Source of the DNA: Flavobacterium sp.
Lineage (GTDB): Bacteria > Bacteroidota > Bacteroidia > Flavobacteriales > Flavobacteriaceae
Assembly (NCBI RefSeq): GCF_004295795.1
Contig: NZ_SEBR01000006.1
Coordinates: 148,659-212,658 of the forward strand
Reading direction: 5' to 3'
DNA length: 64,000 bases
Positions 14,946 to 24,511 of the stretch are shown here, piece after piece. The notes beneath the pieces are model-generated. The model did not search any database and was not told the DNA's origin. It saw only the letters and a list, made by a program, of their open reading frames with translations. Both the position numbers and the translations under genes were made by a program. Numbering within the stretch: position 1 is the stretch's first letter; every line of letters begins with the position of its first letter.

Positions 14946-15979
14946 TGAAGCGGATTTTTATTTTGGTTTTCATCGGATTGGCTTCTTGCTCGTCCGATGA
15001 AACTTCTTATGTCGATGTGCCGCTTGCGATCGAAAAACCGTCGAATTTCCCCGATCTCGCTTACAATTTCGAAGCGAACCAACCGACTCAGGCCGGATTC
15101 GAGCTCGGACGCAAGCTTTTTTACGAAGGACGGCTTTCAGCTGACGGAACGATCTCGTGCGGGTTTTGTCACATCCAGCAACACGCCTTTACGCACCACG
15201 GCCACAGTTTGAGCCACGGAATCGACAACGCCGTCGGGATGCGAAATACACCGGCCATCCAAAACATGGCTTTCCAACCGTTTTTCATGTACGACGGATC
15301 GACCGACAATCTCGACCTGCAACCGGTAATCCCGATTACGAGCGAAGTCGAAATGCATGGCAATCTGGCGAATATCGTCACTGTTTTACAGTCCGATCCC
15401 GACTATCGGAAGTTGTTCAAACGCGCTTTTCCAAACGCCGAAATCGATACGGAACACCTGCTCAAAGCCCTTGGACAATTCATGGCCATGCTGCAAAGCT
15501 CGAACTCGCGTTTCGACAAGTTCCGTCGCAACGAAAGCGGTGGCAGCATGACTCCCGACGAAAATTCGGGTTACCAGATTTTCCAGAACAAATGTGCATC
15601 CTGTCACGCAACAGACTTGCAAACCGACAATTCGTTCCGAAACAACGGACTTGCAGTAAACATGCAATTGAACGACGAAGGACGTTTTCGCGTCACGCAC
15701 CTGGTTTCGGACAAGTACAAATTCAAGGTTCCGAGTTTGCGAAATGTCGAGAAAACCGCGCCATATATGCACGACGGCCGATTTTATACTTTGGATGCCG
15801 TACTCGACCATTATGCGGCGGGCGTGCAACCTTCGGCGACTTTGGATCCGATTTTGAACCAGAACGGAACGCCTGGAATTCCATTGACACTAGACGAAAA
15901 ATCCAAGCTTATCGCGTTTCTCAAGACTTTGACGGACGATGATTTCCTGACCAATCCTAAATTTTCAGAATTCCAATGA
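14945..15979 (+). CDS. Di-haem cytochrome c peroxidase, MbnH/MauG type
   Basis: Exported di-haem enzyme of 344 residues with a lipoprotein signal (FIGLASC, Cys15). Haem-binding motifs are CGFCH (Cys72, Cys75, His76) and CASCH (about residue 217). Between and after them lie conserved blocks of the family: HGIDNAVGMRNTPAIQNMAF and KVPSLRNVEKTAPYMHDGRF. Next to an MbnP gene the likely role is MbnH, which oxidises a Trp on MbnP, rather than plain hydrogen peroxide removal. That assignment rests on the gene pair. The stop overlaps the next ATG (ATGA). Confidence 0.88.
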   Translation: MKRIFILVFIGLASCSSDETSYVDVPLAIEKPSNFPDLAYNFEANQPTQAGFELGRKLFYEGRLSADGTISCGFCHIQQHAFTHHGHSLSHGIDNAVGMRNTPAIQNMAFQPFFMYDGSTDNLDLQPVIPITSEVEMHGNLANIVTVLQSDPDYRKLFKRAFPNAEIDTEHLLKALGQFMAMLQSSNSRFDKFRRNESGGSMTPDENSGYQIFQNKCASCHATDLQTDNSFRNNGLAVNMQLNDEGRFRVTHLVSDKYKFKVPSLRNVEKTAPYMHDGRFYTLDAVLDHYAAGVQPSATLDPILNQNGTPGIPLTLDEKSKLIAFLKTLTDDDFLTNPKFSEFQ

Positions 15980-16920
15980 AAAGATTTATACTGATTTTGC
16001 TGTTTCCGATCTTGGCTTTTGCTTCGGAAACCGACACGCTTTCGACAAATTACAAACGACAGTTCGCCAAAATGCTGGACGATTGCGACGCGTGCGGATG
16101 TTCGGCTACTGGCGGAAGCATGGGTTTTGCATCGTTGCTCAACACGAATTTCGTCGGGCTGCGCTACATTTACCAACGCTATTCCAGCACCGACGGCCTT
16201 TACGCGAATTCGCCCTGGTTCACCGAGCAATTCAATTCGGTACAAGTTTGGGGAAGAATTCCGGTTTTCAAAAATGCGCAAGTGAGCGTGCTTTTGCCTT
16301 ACCACAACAACACGCGTGAGACCGAAACGGGTTCGCATACGATTTCCGGATTGGGCGATTTGACCGTCATCGGACTTTATCGCGTCTACCAAACCATGAC
16401 CGATTCCACATTTTTTGCGCATACGATCCAACTTGGTGCCGGCTTAAAAGCTCCGACAGGAAAATATGACGAGGCCAACAACGGCAGTATCAATCCGGGT
16501 TTTCAGCTTGGAACGGGAAGTTGGGATTATTTGTTTTTGGCCGAAAACACGATCAGAAGAAAAAAATTCGGATTCCAGACCATGCTGAATTACGTGGTGA
16601 AAACCGAAAACCAAAAACATTACCGATTCGGGAACCAATTCAACTATTCGGGAACGTTTTTTTGGTTGCAGGAACGGGACGCATTCTCACTTTCGCCTCA
16701 AGTTGGCGTGGCCGGAGAAGTTTCCCAAGGCAACAAGCAATACCGCCAATTGGTTTCGAGAACTTCGGGCAACATTCTCTTCGGAAAGCTTGGGATTGAA
16801 GGCGGAATCAAACGTTGGTCGGCTGGAGCGCAGTTTCTATTGCCTTTGAACCAGGATTTGACCGGCGGCCGAGTCAATGCAAAATACCGTGTTGGCATCA
16901 ATGTCAATTACAGCTTGTAA
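15976..16920 (+). CDS. Outer-membrane beta-barrel protein of the MbnP/MbnH cluster
   Basis: Probable outer-membrane barrel of 314 residues with signal peptide MKRFILILLFPILAFASE. The body alternates aromatic and polar residues (FVGLRYIYQRYSS, GLGDLTVIGLYRVY, KYRVGINVNYSL at the C-terminus). Just after the signal lies a striking motif, DDCDACGCSATGGSMGF, with three cysteines in CDACGC, which could hold a metal or a disulphide at the periplasmic side. It is coupled by a four-base overlap to the MbnH-like gene. A role in moving copper or displaying the MbnP product is inferred from this context. Confidence 0.75.
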   Translation: MKRFILILLFPILAFASETDTLSTNYKRQFAKMLDDCDACGCSATGGSMGFASLLNTNFVGLRYIYQRYSSTDGLYANSPWFTEQFNSVQVWGRIPVFKNAQVSVLLPYHNNTRETETGSHTISGLGDLTVIGLYRVYQTMTDSTFFAHTIQLGAGLKAPTGKYDEANNGSINPGFQLGTGSWDYLFLAENTIRRKKFGFQTMLNYVVKTENQKHYRFGNQFNYSGTFFWLQERDAFSLSPQVGVAGEVSQGNKQYRQLVSRTSGNILFGKLGIEGGIKRWSAGAQFLLPLNQDLTGGRVNAKYRVGINVNYSL

Positions 16921-16959
16921 GTACGTTTCTTGCGGCTTGGACAACAACGCAAAATAAAA

Positions 16960-17003
16960 AGCCACGACTACACAAGTTCCGGGATTCGTGTATTCGTGGC
17001 TTA
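16960..17003. terminator. Long hairpin between converging genes
   Basis: Inverted repeat AAGCCACGACTACACAA / TTCGTGTATTCGTGGCTT with two mismatches, 40 bases after the barrel gene stop. It could end transcription of the MbnP operon. Its arms resemble the GCCACGAAT-type repeats found elsewhere in the window. Confidence 0.5.
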
Positions 17004-17109
17004 ATCAATTGTCATTGAACCAAGTATACAATCGAGAAGTTGAGTCAACGATTGGCCTTCACAGCTACTGGTTAAAAAGGAAATTTGCAATTTAGGAGCA
17101 AATTAGTCA

Positions 17110-19827
17110 TCATTCCAGAGACAAAGTTATCTGTCCTTCGTCGTCAATTTCAGAATCGGGAGCTTCCCCGATATCGACAGGCATTTCGGGAATTTCCTCG
17201 ACAGGTTCGTCATAAGGCAGCGATTCCAACATATTGACTTGCTTGATTTTATCCGATGTCAGTTGATTTCCCAAGGCCTTGAAACCTTTCACGGCAATAA
17301 AACTTTCGATGTCTATCGTCTGGTTTTCCTTTTGCACGCCTTTCACTTTGGCAAAGATGATTTCGGCCACCGGACGATAATCCGTGGAAACGATTTCCAG
17401 CTGCGACTTCTCGTGTTCGGTGATAAAAACGTCTTCCTTGTTCTCATTGTCGACCAAAAAGCGCTTCACGAAATACCGTTCTTTTTCTCCGTCGTAATAA
17501 ATTGCCGAAACCGGTTTTTTCGGAATCCATTTCTCGAGAATGATCATATCCTGTTCGAAATGCGTGGACAGATCCGGTATAATGACCTTGAGTTTTCCCG
17601 TCGAGGAAATCACGAGCAATTTGTCGGTTGGACGGAATTCGCCCAAAAGTTCGCCCCGCGCATCGGTGTTCAAACGCTGAACGGTATCGTCAAACCAGAT
17701 TTTCCTTGGCAAAAGCGTCGAAATGCCTTTTTCCTTGAGTTCGATTTTCTTGATCGGATATTTGGAAACCGTATTGCCTCGCGAAGCCCTTCCTTTGATG
17801 GCCATGTCGGCGAAATCGAGGTCGAATTTGAGTTTTTTGATGGTTCCGATCTGTCTCAGCAAAATCGTGATTACTTCGGCTTCCCCATTCGGATTGGCCG
17901 AAAAATACAGCACCATCGAACCCGGCTTTTCCTGCGTCAGATCGTACATTTTATCGCGCGTCACGCCCGAAACGTTGAAGCGCTTGATGTAACTCGATCC
18001 CGATTTTCCGTCGCGATACACCATGTTGTAGATCGTGCGCTTGTCGTTCTTGTCGAAAACCGCCGCGTGGATGATGTCTTTCCCTACGAATTTCTTGTCG
18101 TCGACCTTGGCGATCATCATGTTTCCGTTTCTCAGGAACACGATCACGTCGTCAATGTCGCTGCAATCGCCGATGTATTCGTCCTTTTTGAGTCCGGTTC
18201 CTATGAAACCTTCTTCGCGGTTCACATACAATTTGGTGTTGCGAAGCACGACTTTCGTGGCCTCGATATTGTCGAACGAACGCAATTCGGTTTGGCGCTC
18301 GCGTCCTTTTCCGTATTTCTCCTTGAGCGTCGTGAAAAAAGCGATCGCAAAATCAATGATGTGTTCGAGATGGTGTTTGACCTGTTCGATGTCGCCTTCC
18401 AAAGCTTCGAGTTTTTCCTGGGCTTTGTCGATGTCGAATTTCGAGATGCGTTTGATTCGGATTTCCGTCAAGCGGACGATATCTTCGTCGGTGACTGCGC
18501 GTTTCAGATGTTTCGTGAAAGGCTTCAAACCTTCGTCGATCGCGCGGATCACGCCTTCCCAGGTTTCTTCTTCCTCGATAAGGCGATAAATCCTGTTTTC
18601 GATAAAGATTCTTTCAAGCGACAAAAAGTGCCATTGTTCCTCGAGTTCGTTGAGCTGGATCTCGAGTTCGGCTTTTAGCAGATCAACGGTGCGATGCGTA
18701 GAAACCCGAAGCATTTCGGAAACGCCCACAAACCGCGGACTGTGGTTTTCGATAACGCAACCCAAAGGCGCAACCGACGTCTCGCAAGCCGTGAACGCGA
18801 ACAAGGCGTCAATGGTTTTATCCGGGGAAACGCCCGGAAACAAATGGATCAGGATCTCGACTTCGGCCGCGGTGTTGTCCTCGATTTTCTTGATCTTGAT
18901 CTTGCCTTTGTCGTTGGCTTTCAGAATCGAGTCGATCAAAGACGATGTGTTGGTCGAAAACGGGATTTGCGTGATGACGAGCGTATTCTTGTCAAGCTGC
19001 GAAATCTTGGCGCGCACGCGAACGCGACCGCCTCGCATCCCGTCGTTGTAATTGGAAACATCGGCGATTCCCTGCGTCGGGAAATCGGGATAGATCGTGA
19101 AGGGCTTGTTCTTTAGGATTTTGATGGAGGCGTCGATCAACTCATTGAAGTTGTGAGGCAAGACTTTCGTCGACAAACCCACGGCGATTCCTTCAGCGCC
19201 TTGCGCCAAAAGCAGCGGAAATTTCACCGGAAGGTTTACCGGCTCGTTTCTACGTCCGTCGTATGAGGCTTGCCATTGCGTGATTTTCGGACTGTACAAA
19301 ACATCGTGGGCGAATTTCGTGAGACGCGCCTCGATGTAACGCGAAGCCGCCGCTCCGTCGCCCGTAAGGATATTTCCCCAGTTTCCCTGAGTATCGATAA
19401 GCAAGTCTTTTTGCCCAATCTGCACGATCGCGTCACCGATCGAAGCGTCGCCGTGCGGGTGATACTGCATCGTGTGCCCGACGATATTGGCCACCTTGTT
19501 GTAGCGGCCGTCGTCGAGTTCGCGCATCGAATGCATGATACGTCTTTGAACCGGCTTGAAACCGTCTTCAATCGCAGGAACAGCGCGCTCTAGGATTACG
19601 TAAGACGCGTAATCGAGAAACCAGTCCTTGTACATGCCGGTGACTTTGGTGATCGTGTCTTCGGGATTCGTTTCCTGGTTTTCGAAAAAATGTGCGCTTT
19701 CTGCCGAGGATGCGTCGTGCGACAAACTCTCCGAAGCGGTTTCGTCTACTGATTGGTCTTCGGACGTAGGCTCGAGGTCGTCGAAATTCTCGTCTTCGGG
19801 GATGTTGTTTTGGTCGTCTTCTTGCAT
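17110..19827 (-). CDS. parC: DNA topoisomerase IV subunit A (ParC)
   Basis: Type IIA topoisomerase subunit that cuts and rejoins DNA, decatenating chromosomes with ParE. 905 residues, longer than E. coli ParC, because of an acidic N-terminal extension of about 55 residues and an acidic C-terminal tail. The catalytic Tyr164 lies in AAASRYIEARLT. Motifs AIEDGFKPVQRRIMHSM and YHPHGDASIGDAI mark the winged-helix domain; the position matching quinolone-contact Ser83 of E. coli GyrA is Ala128. The adjacent ParE gene upstream decides for topoisomerase IV rather than gyrase. An R1 element lies between the two genes. Confidence 0.93.
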   Translation of the reverse strand: MQEDDQNNIPEDENFDDLEPTSEDQSVDETASESLSHDASSAESAHFFENQETNPEDTITKVTGMYKDWFLDYASYVILERAVPAIEDGFKPVQRRIMHSMRELDDGRYNKVANIVGHTMQYHPHGDASIGDAIVQIGQKDLLIDTQGNWGNILTGDGAAASRYIEARLTKFAHDVLYSPKITQWQASYDGRRNEPVNLPVKFPLLLAQGAEGIAVGLSTKVLPHNFNELIDASIKILKNKPFTIYPDFPTQGIADVSNYNDGMRGGRVRVRAKISQLDKNTLVITQIPFSTNTSSLIDSILKANDKGKIKIKKIEDNTAAEVEILIHLFPGVSPDKTIDALFAFTACETSVAPLGCVIENHSPRFVGVSEMLRVSTHRTVDLLKAELEIQLNELEEQWHFLSLERIFIENRIYRLIEEEETWEGVIRAIDEGLKPFTKHLKRAVTDEDIVRLTEIRIKRISKFDIDKAQEKLEALEGDIEQVKHHLEHIIDFAIAFFTTLKEKYGKGRERQTELRSFDNIEATKVVLRNTKLYVNREEGFIGTGLKKDEYIGDCSDIDDVIVFLRNGNMMIAKVDDKKFVGKDIIHAAVFDKNDKRTIYNMVYRDGKSGSSYIKRFNVSGVTRDKMYDLTQEKPGSMVLYFSANPNGEAEVITILLRQIGTIKKLKFDLDFADMAIKGRASRGNTVSKYPIKKIELKEKGISTLLPRKIWFDDTVQRLNTDARGELLGEFRPTDKLLVISSTGKLKVIIPDLSTHFEQDMIILEKWIPKKPVSAIYYDGEKERYFVKRFLVDNENKEDVFITEHEKSQLEIVSTDYRPVAEIIFAKVKGVQKENQTIDIESFIAVKGFKALGNQLTSDKIKQVNMLESLPYDEPVEEIPEMPVDIGEAPDSEIDDEGQITLSLE

Positions 19828-19938
19828 TTTTTAGTCCTGACCTGCATGGTTTTTTCAACCTTTCAGGTTTTTATTTTTAGTTCTGAACGTTTTAGTTCAT
19901 ATCGATTTTCCGCAACTTACGGATGTTGTTTCGTCCTG

Positions 19939-19971
19939 AAACCTACAAGGTTTTGAAAACCTTGCAGGTTG
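19939..19971. repeat. Hairpin of the ACCTNCAAGGTTTT type
   Basis: Inverted repeat AACCTACAAGGTTTT / AAAACCTTGCAGGTT (15 bp, one G-T pair). A looser copy (ACCTGCATGGTT...AACCTTTCAGGT) lies at about 19850-19878. Found in the parE-parC gap just before R1 copy B. Confidence 0.6.
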
Positions 19972-19984
19972 TATTTTCCAGTTT

Positions 19985-20128
19985 GCAGCCCGGACATCGC
20001 GGTTAGCCCGCAGGCTTTTTGGCTTTGGTTTTTGAGGCTTTGCGCGGCGACCGCAGGAAGCCAGTGCAAAGGCTACAAAAACCAGACAAAAAACGAGGAC
20101 TATGAGCGAATGGCCGGAATTCGCTGCC
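19985..20128 (+). repeat. R1 element, copy B
   Basis: 144-bp element starting GCAGCCCGGAC and ending GAATTCGCTGCC, between parE and parC. Inner stem GGCTTTGCGC / GTGCAAAGGC around the conserved loop GGCGACCGCAGGAAGCC; outer AT-rich stem of T and A runs with CTTTGGTTTTT / AAAAACCAGAC. It runs on the plus strand, opposite to the flanking genes. Confidence 0.8.
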
Positions 20129-20161
20129 GAAAACCAATTATTAATTACTAATTAATAATTA

Positions 20162-22018
20162 TTAATTCTTTTCCACCACATCGAGTTCCACCTTCAAGTT
20201 CCTGATAATGAATTCCTGTCGATCGGGCGTATTCTTGCCCATGTAAAATTCCAAAAGCGACTCGATCGTCGTGGCTTCGTCGAGCATGACGGGATCGAGG
20301 CGGATGTCGGCTCCGATGAAATGCACGAATTCGTCAGGCGAAATTTCTCCCAATCCCTTGAATCGCGTGATTTCGGGTTTCGGTTTGAGCTTTTCTATGG
20401 CTGCGACGCGTTCTTCCTCAGAATAACAATAGATAGTTTCCTTGCGGTTTCTCACGCGGAACAAAGGCGTCTGCAAAATATACAGGTGGTTTTTCTTGAT
20501 CATCTCGGGGAAGAATTGCAGGAAAAACGTGATCAGCAGCAGGCGTATGTGCATTCCGTCGACGTCGGCGTCCGTGGCGATCACGATGTTGTTGTAACGC
20601 AGGTCTTCCATGCTTTCCTCGATGTTCAGGGCCGCTTGAAGCAAGTTGAATTCTTCGTTTTCGTACACGATTTTTTTTGACATTCCGTACGAGTTCAACG
20701 GCTTTCCTCTCAATGAAAAGACAGCTTGCGTGTTGACATTCCTCGATTTTGTGATCGATCCCGAAGCGGAATCTCCCTCGGTAATGAAAAGCGTGCTTTC
20801 AAGACTCAGCGGATTTTTGATATCGGGCAGATGCACGCGGCAATCGCGCAGTTTTTTGTTGTGAAGACTCGCTTTCTTGGCGCGGTCTCTCGCCAGTTTA
20901 CGGATTCCCGAAAGTTCTTTGCGCTCGCGTTCGGCCTGAAGGATTTTTCGCAACAAGGCATCGGCGGTTTCCGGATTCTTGTGCAGGAAATTGTCGAAGT
21001 TCGTCTTGATGAAATCGTTGATGAAAGTTCTCACACTCGGCAATTCAGGCCCCATCTCGGTCGAGCCTAATTTGGTCTTGGTCTGCGATTCGAAAACCGG
21101 CTCCATGACTTTTACCGAAATTGCGCCTACGATCGATTTTCTGATGTCGCTCGGTTCAAAGCCTTTGTTGTAGAATTCGCGCACGGTTTTGACCATCGCT
21201 TCGCGGAATGCGTTCAGGTGGGTTCCGCCTTGGGTTGTGTTCTGTCCGTTTACGAAGGAATGGTATTCTTCGGAATATTGGGTTTTCGAGTGCGTCATCG
21301 CAATCTCGATGTCCTCACCTTTCAAATGGATTACTGGATAGACCATTTCCTCGATCTGGATTTCTTCCTCGAGCAAGTCCTTGAGCCCGTTTTCTGACGA
21401 ATATTTCTCTCCGTTGTAATAAATCGAAAGTCCTGTGTTGAGATAACAGTAATTCTTCAACATTCGGATAACGTATTCGTTCCGGAACTTGAAATTCTTG
21501 AAAATCGCTTCGTCCGGCACGAAAACCACTTTGGTGCCGCGGCGTTTCGTGGTTTCGATCAAGTCTTCTTCAAGCGTGAGTTCTCCGGCAGAGAATTCGG
21601 CGGCTTTTTGTTTGTCGTCCCGCACCGATTCCACACGAAAATAATTCGACAAAGCGTTCACGGCCTTTGTCCCGACGCCGTTCAAACCCACAGATTTCTT
21701 GAACGCAAGTGAGTCGTACTTTCCGCCTGTATTCATCTTCGAGACCACGTCGATGACTTTCCCCAAAGGAATGCCGCGTCCGTAATCGCGAACCGTGACC
21801 TGCTTGTCGCGAATCGAGACCTCGATGGTTTTGCCCGCGCCCATGACGAACTCGTCGATGCAGTTGTCCATGACTTCTTTGAGCAAAATGTAGATGCCGT
21901 CGTCCGGAGAAGAACCGTCGCCGAGCTTCCCGATGTACATGCCGGGACGCATTCGGATGTGTTCTTTCCAGTCGAGGGATCGTATATTGCCTTCGTCGTA
22001 ATTGGTTAGCTCAGTCAT
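20162..22018 (-). CDS. parE: DNA topoisomerase IV subunit B (ParE)
   Basis: ATP-binding subunit of topoisomerase IV, 618 residues, near the usual length. The GHKL ATPase motifs are present: [20 protein letters not shown] and [14 protein letters not shown]. The Toprim metal site is seen in [12 protein letters not shown] and [16 protein letters not shown]. The short C-terminus without the gyrase-type insert supports ParE over GyrB. It precedes parC in the same direction, about 330 bases away, an unusual gap filled with hairpins and R1 copy B; R1 copy C lies upstream of its start. Confidence 0.93.
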   Translation of the reverse strand: MTELTNYDEGNIRSLDWKEHIRMRPGMYIGKLGDGSSPDDGIYILLKEVMDNCIDEFVMGAGKTIEVSIRDKQVTVRDYGRGIPLGKVIDVVSKMNTGGKYDSLAFKKSVGLNGVGTKAVNALSNYFRVESVRDDKQKAAEFSAGELTLEEDLIETTKRRGTKVVFVPDEAIFKNFKFRNEYVIRMLKNYCYLNTGLSIYYNGEKYSSENGLKDLLEEEIQIEEMVYPVIHLKGEDIEIAMTHSKTQYSEEYHSFVNGQNTTQGGTHLNAFREAMVKTVREFYNKGFEPSDIRKSIVGAISVKVMEPVFESQTKTKLGSTEMGPELPSVRTFINDFIKTNFDNFLHKNPETADALLRKILQAERERKELSGIRKLARDRAKKASLHNKKLRDCRVHLPDIKNPLSLESTLFITEGDSASGSITKSRNVNTQAVFSLRGKPLNSYGMSKKIVYENEEFNLLQAALNIEESMEDLRYNNIVIATDADVDGMHIRLLLITFFLQFFPEMIKKNHLYILQTPLFRVRNRKETIYCYSEEERVAAIEKLKPKPEITRFKGLGEISPDEFVHFIGADIRLDPVMLDEATTIESLLEFYMGKNTPDRQEFIIRNLKVELDVVEKN

Positions 22019-22135
22019 TTCGGGGGAATCAGTTTTGTGCTAATATAAATTTAATACACGCGCGAGGCTAGTCGCAGGCTTTAAAGTTATCAAGAATGAT
22101 ATTGACAGCTGGGTTCAATTAATAATTAATAATTT

Positions 22136-22280
22136 GGGCAGCAAATTCCGGCTGTAACTGCAAGTCCTCGTTTTCAAGCCCTATTTTTAAGGCGGCTTCG
22201 CGAGCTTCCTCCGGTCGCTGCGAAGCCGCAAAAAAATACAGGCTTGCAAACTGCGGGCTTTCCGTGTCCATCCGGGCTGC
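22136..22280 (-). repeat. R1 element, copy C
   Basis: 145-bp element on the minus strand (from GCAGCCCGG at 22280 to GCTGCCC at 22136), upstream of parE. Its inner stem is a perfect GCGGCTTCGC (22192-22201) with GCGAAGCCGC (22220-22229); the loop keeps AGCGACCGGAGGAAGCT. An 117-codon open frame across it is not believed to be a gene. Confidence 0.8.
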
Positions 22281-22489
22281 GAACCGGTTAACCAGAAAAA
22301 TTGCGCTTTTGTTCAATCGTCGGCAAAAAGCAACATTTTCGATAGTCCAAATCTGCAGCGAATGGCCATGAATTCGCGGCAAAAAATCAGCGGTAAAAAT
22401 TTGAACCATTAAGTACATTAAGTTCAGTAAGGCGCTTTGCTTTTGTTTACCGAAAGGCTGGTTTGAAGCCATTTTTAGCCGTTAAGAAG

Positions 22490-22850
22490 TTAGGTAGTTA
22501 AGATTGTACCGACTTGATCCCGCCGTCAAATGGCTAGAACCGTGCGATCCGTGAAAATCCATGCATTGCCTTCAACCAATTCGCGCTGCTTAGGTCGTGG
22601 CAAAAAATGGGCAAGTCTTACATTGTATATCAGTGAGATTGTAACATGATGAATAATTGGCCACGAATGCACGAATTACAAGCATTCGTGCATTCGTGGC
22701 CAAAACATCAGAAGTAAATCTGAGATGAAAGCGGCGCCAAAATCCGTGAAAATCCGCTTATATATGGCAAATAATGAGCGACGCGAAAGCCAAAATCGAT
22801 TTGAGCAGCATTTTCTCCATGAACTTAATGACCTTAATGGTCCAAAAAAA
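22490..22850. repeat. Non-coding repeat debris with a 20-bp perfect inverted repeat
   Basis: The rest of the 22281-22952 gap has no believable gene. It holds R3-type pieces (GTTAAGATTGTACCGAC, AATGACCTTAATGGTCC) and fragments of the type TCCGTGAAAATCC. A perfect 20-bp inverted repeat with a 7-base loop occupies 22657-22703 (arms begin TTGGCCACGAATG and end CATTCGTGGCCAA). Confidence 0.7.
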
Positions 22851-22952
22851 TCCTAGGTCGAATTCAATTTGTAAGCTGCGTGCAGCATTCGACTCTTGAT
22901 AACTTGTGAATTTCTTCTCGCGAAAGAAGCCGCCAACCTAGCCCCAAGTTTC

Positions 22953-22960
22953 TATTTTTG
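22953..22960 (+). promoter_or_regulatory. -7 promoter element of the DUF1508 gene
   Basis: TATTTTTG, a perfect TAnnTTTG match, 16 bases before the ATG at 22977. No clear -33. Confidence 0.5.
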
Positions 22961-22976
22961 ACCCACAACAAAAACA

Positions 22977-23360
22977 ATGGGCACATTCGTAATCAGCAAG
23001 CGCTTCAACGGCGACTACAAGTTCGTATTCGCCTCGCGCAAGGGCAAGACCATTTTCACCTCGATCGGAACCAAGCAAAAGGTCGATTGCGAGCTGATGA
23101 TCGATGCGATACGCGAAAACCCTTCACAGTTCGCGTTCACGAAGATCAAGAGCGCCTCGGGCAAATTTTCGTTCCGATTGTCGAAAGGCGGACTCGTGCT
23201 GGCGAATTCCCGAAAATACACGACTGAATTGCGCGTCCAGAAAGGCATAGACGAAATCCTCAAATATGCGTCGAAAGGCGAAACATTGGATTTTTCCGAC
23301 AGCGATTTCGCGTTCCCCGACGCCGCCGAAGTTTTTGGCGAAGCCGAAGAAATCCTGTAA
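22977..23360 (+). CDS. YegP-like DUF1508 protein
   Basis: Small cytoplasmic protein of 127 residues. Residues about 1-60 form one DUF1508 unit (FNGDYKFVFASRKGKTIFTS) and about 61-90 a degenerate second one (SGKFSFRLSKGGLVLANSR), the usual two-unit layout of YegP. The C-terminal third is acidic (SDSDFAFPDAAEVFGEAEEI) and not part of the domain. Function of the family is not settled. It stands alone, with its own -7 element, and meets the transglutaminase gene tail to tail with no gap. Confidence 0.8.
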   Translation: MGTFVISKRFNGDYKFVFASRKGKTIFTSIGTKQKVDCELMIDAIRENPSQFAFTKIKSASGKFSFRLSKGGLVLANSRKYTTELRVQKGIDEILKYASKGETLDFSDSDFAFPDAAEVFGEAEEIL

Positions 23361-24332
23361 TTACGACTTCTTGATGCGATAAGTCGCCACCGATTCGTGG
23401 TTGACGAAAATCGTAAGAAAACCCGAGGCATTCTTGGCCAAAGGCACGTCAAACTCACTTATTTTCCCGTTTTTGCGCACGTCGGCGACATGGATTTTCC
23501 CGTCGCTGCTCAACGCGTAGGCCACGCGATCTGTGTCGAGATTTTCGATCTTGAACGGAATCACGTAACCATTCGGCAAAATGCCAGATTTAGGAAAAGT
23601 GATCTTGTAATCAGCGTCGATGTATTCGCCCGAATACAAAGGCAATCCGGCAAATTCCTCAGCGGTTTTGTTTACCGGAAGCCATTTTTGCTCATCCGGA
23701 AAATGGTTCAGGAAAAACACGTCGGGATTCGTGAAAAAATAGCCCGCGTTGAACTTGTTAACGAATTTTCCGCTTTGGGAATCGACCGACCCGGAAGCCC
23801 ACGTCACGTCTATAAGTTGCCACTTCCCGCCAATTTTGACCGCATTCCAGATGTGATCGGCCGAAGTCGGAAGTTTCCCGATGTGCGTCGGATGCGATTT
23901 GGACGTGCCCGGAATCGTGATCGCCTCAAGTCCGCAAAGCGTCGCAACGCGATCGTACAAAGCCGTATAACCGCGACAGACGCCTTTCCTGGAACGCATC
24001 GTCTTGTTGGCCAGATCGAGATTGTACTTTTGGAGCTTTTGTTCTTTTTCTTCGGGCGTTCGATACGAGAAAGCCACGCGTCCGCCTTGGTTCGATCTAA
24101 ATTCGGCGAGGTCGTAACTCACATTTTTGGCAATCCACGCATAAATGGCACGCGCTTTCTGGGTTTCCGAGGAAAAATCCAGATTGACCTTATCGGCCAA
24201 TTTTTCGGGCGATGCAAAACTTGTCGGATAAGCAAAGACCTTCTGGTCGACCGCGGCATAATCCTGGGCCAAAACAGATTGTCCGACAAACAGCAAAAAA
24301 ACTAAAATTTTAGGGAGAAACGAGATTTTCAT
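23361..24332 (-). CDS. Exported transglutaminase-like protein
   Basis: Secreted or periplasmic protein of 323 residues with signal peptide MKISFLPKILVFLLFVGQSVLAQ. A transglutaminase core follows: ARAIYAWIAKNVSYDL, the Cys block RKGVCRGYTALYDRVATLCG, then DHIWNAVKIGGKWQLIDVTW with His and Asp of the triad. The C-terminal third is a beta-rich domain without a known name. Such proteins may cleave or crosslink peptides, but most are unassigned. The start at 24332 is preferred to a TTG four codons upstream. Confidence 0.85.
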   Translation of the reverse strand: MKISFLPKILVFLLFVGQSVLAQDYAAVDQKVFAYPTSFASPEKLADKVNLDFSSETQKARAIYAWIAKNVSYDLAEFRSNQGGRVAFSYRTPEEKEQKLQKYNLDLANKTMRSRKGVCRGYTALYDRVATLCGLEAITIPGTSKSHPTHIGKLPTSADHIWNAVKIGGKWQLIDVTWASGSVDSQSGKFVNKFNAGYFFTNPDVFFLNHFPDEQKWLPVNKTAEEFAGLPLYSGEYIDADYKITFPKSGILPNGYVIPFKIENLDTDRVAYALSSDGKIHVADVRKNGKISEFDVPLAKNASGFLTIFVNHESVATYRIKKS

Positions 24333-24511
24333 ACGCACCTTCAAGCAACATTTTTGCCACTTTTAGTTAACGGAAAACTAAAGTTTTTGTTGTGATCCAG
24401 CGAATTGGATCGATTGCAGATTCGTCCGTCGAAGGTTATTTCGGTTTAACCGAACTCGGCTAAAACTCACTTCGCACAAAAAACGTAAATTCGGGTAAAA
24501 CCTCAGCTCTC

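Noticed and set aside
17239..18678. A 479-codon open frame on the plus strand inside parC
   Set aside because: It is antisense to a clear parC gene, its composition follows from parC codon use, and no domain is visible.
22119..22472. A 117-codon open frame across R1 copy C
   Set aside because: It runs through the repeat and R3 fragments; no family and no promoter.
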